Shown: piece by piece, positions 53,341 through 60,999 of the stretch
How positions within the stretch are numbered: the first letter of the stretch is position 1
Layout: the number at the start of each line of letters is the position of its first letter
DNA from: an uncultured Prevotellaceae bacterium
GTDB lineage: Bacteria > Bacteroidota > Bacteroidia > Bacteroidales > Bacteroidaceae
DNA: 64,000 nucleotides
Direction of reading: 5' to 3'
NCBI GenBank assembly: GCA_902800185.1
Contig: CADCDK010000011.1
Coordinates: forward strand, 62,001 to 126,000
Program-made: the position numbers and the translations under genes
The notes under the pieces: model-generated
What the model was told of the DNA's origin: nothing
The model's database searches: none
What the model saw: the letters and a program-made list of their open reading frames with translations, nothing else

Positions 53341-54540
53341 TCAAAAGTTCACGGCTCTTTTCATACTATTTTCTTGGTCAGAAGGATTAATCATGTATTT
53401 CTTGACCAAATTGTCCATCTTTTGATTAAATTCTTCCACCTCTTTTTGATTGATTTTATCCTTGAGAATCAGAGTCAGCCCTCTTTTTACCGCTCCCAAT
53501 TTGACGGGTGTTAATTTTCCGCCACTTTTCTTGTGAAAATCGGTAAAGTATGTGAGCCAGTAATCTAACCCACGTGTCGGCTTCACATGAGACCAATTGT
53601 GGAGCAAGGCAAGGAACTTGCCACCTATGTGTTCTTTTTGTCCTTCTGGCTCCAGTTCGTCTATATGAGAGTAGGCCGTTCTGCATCGCATGACCTGTTC
53701 TTTGTTATCCCCCCACAGGGCACGTTCCTGATTGGTTATACCCTGCCTGCGTGCTGCCATCACCTCTTCGCTGATAATCCAGTCGTTATATTCGTTTTGG
53801 TCCAGAGTATGATATAGCATGGCGCTGATTTCCTCCAAACTCTTCTTCTCCTGCTTCCATTTTTCAACCTTCTCCATAAGGTCGTTTTCCATTTCTGCAT
53901 TCATGTCAATAAAACGCTTGATGACGGAACGATTGTTCTCCAACACCTCCCGACGGCTATTCTGATGCTTTTCGTAGGCCGACTCAGGATGGTTCCTGAT
54001 GTATGCAACCTCCTTGATGATATACAGGCACAAATCTATGCATTGGTTCAAATGGGTCTTATAGGAGATAATCTCGTTGTACAAGACGCGAACAGATTCC
54101 ATGTGATACTCTAAGCCCCATAGCGCACTATTGTATGAACCATTACCAATTTTGGAATTGTCTATGACCCCGCGCTTCGACTTGGTGTTTTTACGAGAGC
54201 GCTTCTTTTCGCATAGTTTCTCAAGCATATGCAATCCTCTGCTGATGCCACATCGCATCTTGTTCATCAGCATGTTGCATGTACTGTAACGCTTGTTGTA
54301 GTTGGTGGCAAACTTTTCTATGAAGCCTTCTTTCTGGAGTCGTTTCAATCGACTATATTCCAGCTGCGTAAGACCATCACTCGTGCGTATGTAATTCGTG
54401 AATTCAATCACTTTTTCTTCGTTATTGATTCTCCCTGATTCCAATCCATCCGTAAAACGATCCACCTCGTTACTGCTGTAAACCTCCCTCAGTTTACAGA
54501 GTTCCTCTTCCGTCTTATCTATATGTCTATCGTATGCCAT
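53341..54540 (-). CDS. Unrecognised 399-aa helical protein
   Basis: 399 aa, soluble, highly charged and predicted largely helical; contains segments such as ALWGLEYHMESVRVLYNEI and LEEISAMLYHTLDQNEYNDW. A basic patch (CEKKRSRKNTKSKRGV) at about 111-126 could bind nucleic acid. The C-terminal ~90 residues (GGKFLALLHNWSHVKPTRG onwards) look like a compact separate domain. No catalytic motif or family is recognised. It has its own terminator and lies between the four-helix gene and the primase block on the same strand. Confidence 0.75.
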   Translation of the reverse strand: MAYDRHIDKTEEELCKLREVYSSNEVDRFTDGLESGRINNEEKVIEFTNYIRTSDGLTQLEYSRLKRLQKEGFIEKFATNYNKRYSTCNMLMNKMRCGISRGLHMLEKLCEKKRSRKNTKSKRGVIDNSKIGNGSYNSALWGLEYHMESVRVLYNEIISYKTHLNQCIDLCLYIIKEVAYIRNHPESAYEKHQNSRREVLENNRSVIKRFIDMNAEMENDLMEKVEKWKQEKKSLEEISAMLYHTLDQNEYNDWIISEEVMAARRQGITNQERALWGDNKEQVMRCRTAYSHIDELEPEGQKEHIGGKFLALLHNWSHVKPTRGLDYWLTYFTDFHKKSGGKLTPVKLGAVKRGLTLILKDKINQKEVEEFNQKMDNLVKKYMINPSDQENSMKRAVNF

Positions 54541-54663
54541 TATGTCTTACTGCTTCTATTTTCTCTCTGTCATCATTCTACCTAAGAAAGTGTCTGCAAA
54601 TGATAGTCCTCTGTTCCAGGATTTTGCTCCGTGAGCGCGGCATCGCTTCCCCCCTTCTTTCAT

Positions 54664-55306
54664 TTAGGTTTTCGGAGTATTCTGAGTATTCGGAATATTC
54701 GGATTATTCCGATTACTCTGATTACTCTGATTGCTCTGACTATTCCGGTAATTCACTCGTGCTTGGAACATCCGTTCTTTGATGCCGCCCTCGGTGACGA
54801 ATCGCTCCTGCATGGTGATGAGCAGCTTGTGGAGCATATACATCGCCTGATGAATCAGCGTGATGCATAGGTTGACAATCTCCTCGTCGTTCATCTTCTG
54901 GACGGCGGTGGCATAGTCTTTCTTGATTTGCTCGCTCCGCGCATACTGACGCATCTTCTCATAACGGGGATGTAGGTTTCCCCCATTGTGGTAGTTGGCG
55001 CACACGCAGATAGTCCTCGTAATCATCGAGCAACTCCTCCAGGCTGGCTTTCGCCACATTGGTCAGCTTGATTTCTGTCTCACTCGACGTGGCGGCGGCC
55101 TGGTTCCCCTCAGCAATGTTCTGCTTTCCCGAGCGGGCGGCCTGCACCATTTGGTCGATGGTACGGTCTCCCTTTTTCAGATAGTGTTGGGTGAAGTAGA
55201 AGGTGATGTCATAAATCATCTCCGTGACCTGATACACCCTCAGATGGCGGTAATGACCATGCTGGGGAAGGAAGGTTTTGGGAGGGGTTGAGTTATTGGT
55301 AGTCAT
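54664..55306 (-). pseudogene. Four-helix-bundle protein gene (S23/IVP/Avd-like) with a one-base frameshift
   Basis: Translation from ATG 55306 reads through YRHLRVYQVTEMIYDITFYF and DQMVQAARSGKQNIAEG, the signature of S23-type four-helix-bundle proteins, but stops early after RVRQLPQWGKPTSPL. The rest of the family continues in the next frame as LHPRYEKMRQYARSEQIKKDY through ITLIHQAMYMLHKLL. Removing one G from the run of five at 54980-54984 (C on the plus strand) joins the parts as QWGNLHPRYEKMRQ. The C-terminus ends in an Asn/Ser/Gln tail from the 9-bp repeat. It is a pseudogene, a phase-variable gene or a sequencing error. Confidence 0.85.
54669..54746. repeat. 9-bp repeat array at the 3' end of the four-helix gene
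   Basis: About nine imperfect units of the CGGAGTATT/CTGATTACT type code the C-terminal Asn/Ser/Gln/Pro/Thr tail and end at the stop. Confidence 0.88.
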
Positions 55307-55310
55307 AGGG

Positions 55311-55366
55311 ATTCGGAGTTTTCGGAGTTTTCAGAGTATTCGGAGTTTTCTGATTATTCTGATTTC
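55311..55366. repeat. 9-bp repeat array upstream of the four-helix gene
   Basis: About six imperfect units (TCGGAGTTT, TCAGAGTAT, CTGATTATT) begin 4 nt before the ATG, in the same orientation as the array at the gene's other end. Confidence 0.85.
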
Positions 55367-55622
55367 AACTGCAAATATAAGCAATAATTCTGAGGGCAGC
55401 ATTATTCGTGAACAAAAAAATTAGAAATTTCTTTTTTTGTTCCGTGTTCGACAGCGTGCAAGACCACGCTTTATTTCTTCCTGAAAGGTTGTGAAAATCT
55501 TTCAAACATGGACATCTACAAAAATTTATGCGTTTTTTGAATTTTGTGCCCCACATCCCGAAGACTTTGAACTTGTACGCGACTATGTCGTGGAGCTCAC
55601 ACGAAAGGATTCACCATAGAGA
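55367..55622. other. Spacer between the four-helix and J-domain genes
   Basis: Contains an 11-bp perfect inverted repeat (55410-55442) and, at about 55485-55619 on the plus strand, a 40-odd-codon frame with protein-like content (HPEDFELVRDYVVELTRKD) that opens after a stop and lacks a start. This may be the 3' remnant of a lost gene. Confidence 0.5.
55410..55442. terminator. Inverted repeat with A and T tracts
   Basis: GAACAAAAAAA (55410-55420) and TTTTTTTGTTC (55432-55442) are perfect arms around AGAAATTTC. Its form fits a bidirectional terminator. Confidence 0.55.
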
Positions 55623-55657
55623 AAAGACCTTTCGGCTCCGAGGAGCGTGAGGTCTTT
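55623..55657 (-). terminator. Terminator of the J-domain gene
   Basis: Outer arms AAAGACCT and AGGTCTTT with a second inner pair GCTCC/GGAGC; on the minus strand a TTTT run follows. It begins about 28 nt after the J-domain stop. Confidence 0.75.
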
Positions 55658-55684
55658 GTGTGGTGGTCTTTCTTGCTCGTCCCC

Positions 55685-56359
55685 CTACTCCTTCATTTGG
55701 CGGAGCAAGCTCTTCTGCCGTTCTGTCAGATGGGTTGGCAGGGTGACATTGTATGTGATGATGAGGTCGCCAAAGGAGCCGTCGCCGCGATCATATCCTT
55801 TTCCACGGATTCTGACCTTGGTGCCGGGTTGTGTCTCGGGCTTGACTTTCAGCTTGATTTTCGAGCCGTTACTCAACTGGATGATGACCTCACCTCCCAG
55901 CAAGGCGGTATAGAGGTCGATGGTGACGTTAGCGTTCATCTCGCCTGTAGAGGTGCGAGCTTGTCCGCGCGTACTACTTCTGCCGCCACCAAAGCCGCTG
56001 CCGAAGAGGTCTTGGAAGAAGGATGAGAATCCGCCTCCGCCAGAGAAGTTGGAGAAGTCAAAGCCCTCGAAAGCTGAGCCTCCGCCACCTCCCCAGTTGA
56101 ATCCGCCTTCGCCAGTGCCGCCAAAGGCACCGGCCTCCTTCCAATGTTCTCCGTACTGGTCGTACTTCTTACGCTTCTCGGGGTCTCCGATCACATCGTA
56201 GGCCTCGTTCAACGCCTGGAACTTTGCCTTTGCCTTCGGGTCGTTGGGATGAAGGTCGGGGTGAAACTGCTTGGCACGCTTCTTGTAAGCCGCGCGCACG
56301 TCTTTCTGCGGAATGTTTTTGTCAACTCCCAGAATCTTGTAGTAATCGATGAATGCCAT
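55685..56359 (-). CDS. Short DnaJ/CbpA-type co-chaperone
   Basis: 224 aa. A J domain with His33-Pro34-Asp35 (KQFHPDLHPND) and EAYDVIGDPEKRKKYDQYG stimulates Hsp70. A Gly/Phe-rich linker follows (about 75-128). Only about one C-terminal peptide-binding domain remains (IDLYTALLGGEVIIQL, RIRGKGYDRGDG), fewer than in CbpA, and no zinc finger. The substrate role is inferred. Transcribed towards its own terminator; the upstream gene encodes the LuxR-type regulator. Confidence 0.9.
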   Translation of the reverse strand: MAFIDYYKILGVDKNIPQKDVRAAYKKRAKQFHPDLHPNDPKAKAKFQALNEAYDVIGDPEKRKKYDQYGEHWKEAGAFGGTGEGGFNWGGGGGSAFEGFDFSNFSGGGGFSSFFQDLFGSGFGGGRSSTRGQARTSTGEMNANVTIDLYTALLGGEVIIQLSNGSKIKLKVKPETQPGTKVRIRGKGYDRGDGSFGDLIITYNVTLPTHLTERQKSLLRQMKE

Positions 56360-56431
56360 AGTATTCCCTCCTATTTAATTTTGTTCTATGAAGATGGCAA
56401 CAAATTCTGTGCCAATCCATCAGGAGGAGAG

Positions 56432-57049
56432 CTAAATCTGATGGATGTCCACATAGCCATGCATGACGGCATAGATGGTCAAGGCGCTGACGCTCTTCAT
56501 GCCCAGTTTCTCCACGATGTTCTTTCGATGGGTGATGACGGTGGTCAGTCCGATATTCAGCTGGTCGGCAATCTCCTTGTTGATATATCCCTGTGCGATG
56601 AGCGAAAGGACTTCAATCTCACGGTCGCTGAGCACCTTCTCGGAGAGAATCTTGGGCATGGGGGGGAGGTTGCGTCCGTGTGCATGGGCATGTTGTTCAA
56701 GCATCAGGATGGAGCGCACGAGCTGTTCCTCGGGCACGTTGATACAAAGGCTGTGGAAGCCTGTTGGATGGGTGGTGGGATCGGCGGAGGTTGTCAGGAC
56801 GATGGTCTTCATGCGGTGGTCGGCAAAGAACTGCCTGTTCTCCAAGACGATGCTGACAGCAACAAAGTAGTGCGCATAGGCATCGGGGTTGCTGTTCTGC
56901 AAATCGTCGAATGTAGGAAACATATCCACCCGCATGATGGGCATGACATTCTGCAGAATCTGTTTCAATCCCAGCATCGCCAACGTGTTGGTGTCAACAA
57001 TGGCTATCTTGGGGCGCGTGCCCTTGTGTGTATCGTTCTTTGTCTTCAT
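56432..57049 (-). CDS. LuxR-family regulator with degenerate receiver domain
   Basis: 205 aa. The C-terminal helix-turn-helix is of LuxR/NarL type (LSDREIEVLSLIAQGYINKE, TTVITHRKNIVEKLG). The N-terminal ~115 residues look like a response-regulator fold (IAIVDTNTLAMLGLKQIL) but the phosphoacceptor Asp is absent; the corresponding strand reads HYFVAVSIVLENR. The acidic pair is reduced to one Asp, and the conserved Lys was not found. It may be controlled without phosphorylation. Divergent neighbours do not indicate targets. Confidence 0.82.
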   Translation of the reverse strand: MKTKNDTHKGTRPKIAIVDTNTLAMLGLKQILQNVMPIMRVDMFPTFDDLQNSNPDAYAHYFVAVSIVLENRQFFADHRMKTIVLTTSADPTTHPTGFHSLCINVPEEQLVRSILMLEQHAHAHGRNLPPMPKILSEKVLSDREIEVLSLIAQGYINKEIADQLNIGLTTVITHRKNIVEKLGMKSVSALTIYAVMHGYVDIHQI

Positions 57050-57066
57050 TCAAATCTTTCGCCTAA

Positions 57067-57531
57067 TCAGCATGCCCAGAACCTTGACGTGATGCTCTCG
57101 AAGCTCTCTCCCACCCGCTTGTAGAGTCGTTGGTTGGTAGTGGGCGACTTGAGTGCCCCGAGGTGAGCGATATAGGGGCCCACCTTGATGTAGTCGAAGT
57201 CGTTCCGGCACACGGAGGATGGTATGCGTATGCGTCCGCTATACCACGCCACCTTGTACTGGGGATAGTGCTGATGGATGTATTTTGCCAGGTAGTTGAC
57301 GTAGGCTGGATCGGCATCTCCTCCCATGAAACAAATGCAGGTGATGTCGGTGCTGTAGTCTCTGACGAAGCTGTCGATGACATCCGTTGTGAGCTCCTCG
57401 CCAATGTCTTGCCACAGGTAGCGGCTATGGCAACCTGGGCAATGGCACGGGCAGTTGGAGATGTTGATGGAGAGCGTCACCTCGTCAGGTATTTCCTGAA
57501 AGACGACTCCCGTATTAACGTATTTCATCAT
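57067..57531 (-). CDS. nrdG: Anaerobic ribonucleotide reductase activating protein
   Basis: 154 aa radical-SAM enzyme; the cluster motif CPCHCPGC gives the C-x3-C-x2-C ligand spacing. It generates the glycyl radical on NrdD. The second conserved segment is ITCICFMGGDADPAYV. Its ATG overlaps the nrdD stop (TGATG), so the pair is coupled. Confidence 0.95.
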   Translation of the reverse strand: MMKYVNTGVVFQEIPDEVTLSINISNCPCHCPGCHSRYLWQDIGEELTTDVIDSFVRDYSTDITCICFMGGDADPAYVNYLAKYIHQHYPQYKVAWYSGRIRIPSSVCRNDFDYIKVGPYIAHLGALKSPTTNQRLYKRVGESFESITSRFWAC

Positions 57532-59621
57532 CAGGCATGGGCATAATATCTGCGTGCAGCCTCTTCCTGTCGTGGGAGTGAGAAGTTGCTGACGCGCTTC
57601 AGGTATCCGATGATGCGAGTCATGTAGTCAACGTTCTTCGAGTGGCAATGGGGACACTCTTTGAGATAGCGCTTGTCGATGTGTCCGCAGTCGTTGCACA
57701 ACGTGTTGGGGATGTTGAAGGTGAAGTAGTTGCATCCCTCCTTGGCTGCCACGCGGAGCAGCTCCCTGTACTGTGCCTTCGAGAGGTGTTCCTCGAGGTT
57801 CATGTGAAGGGCGGAGCCTCCCGTGAGGTGTTCGATATAGGGTGCGCCGTGCAGCTTGAACTTGTCGATGATGTTCAGCGAGTCGTCTTCAACCACGTAG
57901 AAGTAGCTGTTGTAGCAGTCGCGCGGCACGAAGTATCCGTCCTCACGATCCCACTTGGCATGCTTCACGCCAACGTTCTCGGCGGGTATCATCTCGCAGT
58001 TGAAGAGAACGTCCTTGCTACGATACTGCGTGTTGAGCTTCTCCACGATACCGAGTATTCCCTGTACGAACTTCAGGTATTCGGGGTTGTCGGTAATCTG
58101 CAGTCCCATGAACTCGGCAGCCTCTACCAATCCGTTGATACCGATGGTGAGGTATTGACGCCCGATGTTGATGTATCCGGCATCGAAGAGCGGGAGCATG
58201 CCGTTGCGCTGCAATTCCTTGAGGTTCTCGTTGTAGGCGAGCTGTACCTTGTGGCACAGGTCGATGATGTCGTGCAGATATTCCTTGTAGTCAATCTTGT
58301 GGTTGACGGCATACTGTATGCAACGGTTGAGGTTGACGGTAAGCACGCTCTTGGAGCCCGTCGATACACCTCCTGCACCGAGTGTATAGCTGAACCCGTT
58401 GTCCTGAATCTCGTTGCGCAGACGGCAGCATGAGCTCAGCGAGTCGGCGTTGTCACTCATGTAGGTGAAGAAGGAATGGCCTTCGGCATACATCTCGGCG
58501 GTGAAGTCGCCCCACTCCTTGTCCATGCAATCTCCGTCCTTGGTGAGCAACGCCATTGTTTCCACAGGGAAGGTGAGCACAGTCTTCGTGCGCTCGGCGT
58601 TGAACCATTTCATGAAGCGCTTCTGCAACCAGGAAAGACCTTCCCAGTCGGGACGACTTCCATCGGGGAAATAGAACTCGCCGAAGAGACTCTCGAAATA
58701 GTACTTGTCGTAGTAAGCCACGTTCCAGAACACGGCCTGGTAGTTGCGGGCACCCGTCGGCTGGTTGATAGAATAGACAATCTGCTCAAAGCAGTCGGTA
58801 ATCATCTTGTCGATGGTGCGCTGCTTGGTGGAGAGATCGACAACCTTGTCAGCTTCCTTGTAATATTCTTTGCCATACTCCATACCGATGAAGTAGTTCA
58901 GATACATGAGGAACTCGGGGGTGGCACATGCACCCGAGAGCATGCTGGACACCATGAAGACCATGTTGACGAATCCGCCACAGAACGACTTCAGGTTGGT
59001 GGGAGCCGTAGAGTTGCCGCCGATAGAGGTCGTACCACCGATAAGCCACGGATACATGGTGATGGAGGCACAGTAGTTGGCAAGGCTCGTCTCGTCGTTC
59101 TTATAAATAAAGTGGTGGGTGAGCTTGTCGATGTACTCGTCAGCCAGCTCCTTGCCGTACATTTTCTTGATGCGGTCAACCAGCAGGCGGCGGTTCAAGC
59201 GGATGAAGCTCGACTTAGGCAGCTCGCCGATAAGCGTGGCAATGTTCTTGTGCTCCACATTGGCATTGGCATCATACTTCGAGCCGGTTGCCGCATTCGA
59301 CGCATCAACATAGTCGGAAAGGAACTTCAGCCTCTCCAACGTCTCACGGTCTTCTGTATGCTGCTGGCGATAGAGCATGAACGACTTAGCCACCTGATAA
59401 TAATTCTCGCGCATCAACGCCTCTTCCACCTGATTCTGAATATCCTCGACCTTGATATCGTCGTGGATGTCCAGATGGCTGAGTATTTTTGACAGCGAAC
59501 CCAAGTCAACAGGCTCGTCAACTGACTGGAATGCCTTGATGATGGCATTCATGATTTTGTCCAGCGAAAAGCGGTCTTTCGTACCGTCTCGTTTGGTAAT
59601 GGCGAAGTTCTTTATCTCCAT
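57531..59621 (-). CDS. nrdD: Anaerobic ribonucleoside-triphosphate reductase
   Basis: 696 aa. An N-terminal ATP-cone (ITKRDGTKDRFSLDKIMNAI) gives allosteric control. The C-terminal zinc site CNDCGH and CPHCHS precedes the glycyl-radical loop RIIGYLKRVSNFS. It makes deoxynucleotides under anaerobiosis, consistent with a strict anaerobe. The 5' leader is about 115 nt and contains an 8-bp inverted repeat. First gene of nrdDG. Confidence 0.96.
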   Translation of the reverse strand: MEIKNFAITKRDGTKDRFSLDKIMNAIIKAFQSVDEPVDLGSLSKILSHLDIHDDIKVEDIQNQVEEALMRENYYQVAKSFMLYRQQHTEDRETLERLKFLSDYVDASNAATGSKYDANANVEHKNIATLIGELPKSSFIRLNRRLLVDRIKKMYGKELADEYIDKLTHHFIYKNDETSLANYCASITMYPWLIGGTTSIGGNSTAPTNLKSFCGGFVNMVFMVSSMLSGACATPEFLMYLNYFIGMEYGKEYYKEADKVVDLSTKQRTIDKMITDCFEQIVYSINQPTGARNYQAVFWNVAYYDKYYFESLFGEFYFPDGSRPDWEGLSWLQKRFMKWFNAERTKTVLTFPVETMALLTKDGDCMDKEWGDFTAEMYAEGHSFFTYMSDNADSLSSCCRLRNEIQDNGFSYTLGAGGVSTGSKSVLTVNLNRCIQYAVNHKIDYKEYLHDIIDLCHKVQLAYNENLKELQRNGMLPLFDAGYINIGRQYLTIGINGLVEAAEFMGLQITDNPEYLKFVQGILGIVEKLNTQYRSKDVLFNCEMIPAENVGVKHAKWDREDGYFVPRDCYNSYFYVVEDDSLNIIDKFKLHGAPYIEHLTGGSALHMNLEEHLSKAQYRELLRVAAKEGCNYFTFNIPNTLCNDCGHIDKRYLKECPHCHSKNVDYMTRIIGYLKRVSNFSLPRQEEAARRYYAHA

Positions 59622-59741
59622 TTTCTTTTCTCTTTTCGGAAACTTTTATCCTGACAATCTTCAAAAAGTTTCCCGTTTTGGATAATTATCTTTTGTTGTT
59701 TTTATAATAGATTTTCTCTTTTGGGAAATTCATTTCGACTG

Positions 59742-59749
59742 CAAAGGTA
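59742..59749 (-). promoter_or_regulatory. Bacteroidetes -7 box for nrdDG (TACCTTTG)
   Basis: TAnnTTTG on the minus strand 120 nt before the nrdD ATG, giving an unusually long leader for this window. Confidence 0.65.
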
Positions 59750-59910
59750 ACAAAAATATCAAAATAGAAAACAATTGCCAAAGGATTTTTTTTGTGTTTT
59801 ACAAAATTTAAGTTTTCGGAATCCTGGGAGTGGAATAGTGGTGTGACAACAAGAAATTTCCGAAGCTTTTGCCCCGGAAGAATCGTTGAAAGGTGGAAAG
59901 AAAGGAGATG

Positions 59911-60795
59911 TTATGACAACTCTTTCAGCACACTTGCAATTTTCTGCATCGTGGTAATACGGGTTGGTACAAGTGGCAGGCGCAGCTCATTCTCGATGAA
60001 GCCCATCTCGTGCAACAGGGCTTTCACGCCAGCAGGATTTCCATCGACGAAAAGCAAGCTGTAAAGTTCAGTAAAGCGATGGTGTATCTTGCGGGCGGGT
60101 TCGTATTCACCACGGAACTCATAGCGAATCATGCGCGAGAATTCCTTGGGAAGGGCATTACCAATCACGGAAATGACACCCGCAGCACCACTGGCAATCA
60201 TGGGGAAGGTCAGCGCGTCGTCACCGCTGATGACATCGAAGTCCGCCGGTTTGTTCTTGATAATCTCATCGACTTGTTCCAAAGAACCACTTGCCTCCTT
60301 GATGGCAACAATGTTTTTGCAGTCGCGAGCAAGTCTGACTGTCGTCTCGGCTTTCATATTGATTCCCGTGCGCCCGGGTACATTATATAATACTACGGGG
60401 AGGGGACTTGCTTCGGCAATAGCTTTGAAATGACGATACAAACCTTCTTGAGAGGGCTTATTGTAATAAGGACAGACACTCAGCACACCATCCACCCCAC
60501 TCCAGTCGGCAGTCTTCAGCTCCTCTACGACCGCAGCCGTGTTGTTGCCTCCACAACCCACCAGGATAGGCAGACGTCCCTGATTGAGTTCAATAACCAA
60601 TTGCTTGATGCGTTGTTTCTCTTCTTGAGTCAGACAAGGAGTCTCGCCCGTCGTTGCCAGTATGCAAAAGAAGTCGGCACCATTCTGAATCTGGTACTCC
60701 ACCAGGCGCTTCAACGAAGCGTAATCCACAGAATGATCAGCCTTGAAAGGTGTTATTAACGCGATGCCTAAACCCTTGAAGATATTGTTTGCCAT
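59911..60795 (-). CDS. dapA: 4-hydroxy-tetrahydrodipicolinate synthase
   Basis: 294 aa from MANNIFKGLG; the longer upstream frame overlaps the promoter and was rejected. The Schiff-base Lys is in IVAIKEASGS, the catalytic Tyr in LYNVPGRTGIN, and ILATTGETPCL holds the Thr pair. First step of the lysine/diaminopimelate branch. Monocistronic. Confidence 0.96.
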   Translation of the reverse strand: MANNIFKGLGIALITPFKADHSVDYASLKRLVEYQIQNGADFFCILATTGETPCLTQEEKQRIKQLVIELNQGRLPILVGCGGNNTAAVVEELKTADWSGVDGVLSVCPYYNKPSQEGLYRHFKAIAEASPLPVVLYNVPGRTGINMKAETTVRLARDCKNIVAIKEASGSLEQVDEIIKNKPADFDVISGDDALTFPMIASGAAGVISVIGNALPKEFSRMIRYEFRGEYEPARKIHHRFTELYSLLFVDGNPAGVKALLHEMGFIENELRLPLVPTRITTMQKIASVLKELS

Positions 60796-60829
60796 ACTAT
60801 GTAAATACGTAATTACAAAATAACTGGTG

Positions 60830-60837
60830 CAAAGATA
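60830..60837 (-). promoter_or_regulatory. Bacteroidetes -7 box for dapA (TATCTTTG)
   Basis: TAnnTTTG on the minus strand 34 nt before ATG 60795. Confidence 0.7.
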
Positions 60838-60931
60838 ACCATTTTTCTTTGAATTTGCACTATACGAAAAGAAAAAAGTAACATTATGCAAACTATTTTG
60901 GAAAAAACATGTCTATTCATAAAAATTATTG

Positions 60932-60939
60932 TATCTTTG
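60932..60939 (+). promoter_or_regulatory. Bacteroidetes -7 box for the tryptophanase-family gene (TATCTTTG)
   Basis: TAnnTTTG 60 nt before ATG 61000; divergent partner of the dapA box. Confidence 0.7.
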
Positions 60940-60999
60940 CAGGCACCGACCGAAAAGATTCAAACAATACAAAAATCAAATAACAAAAACTTTCAAAAA

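Noticed and set aside
54664..55306. Diversity-generating retroelement (Avd-like four-helix protein)
   Set aside because: No reverse transcriptase, no template/variable repeat pair and no lectin-type target gene in the window.
54664..55306. Intervening-sequence protein inside 23S rRNA
   Set aside because: No rRNA sequence surrounds the gene.
58476..59492. 338-codon plus-strand frame over nrdD
   Set aside because: Antisense shadow; nrdD carries all catalytic motifs.
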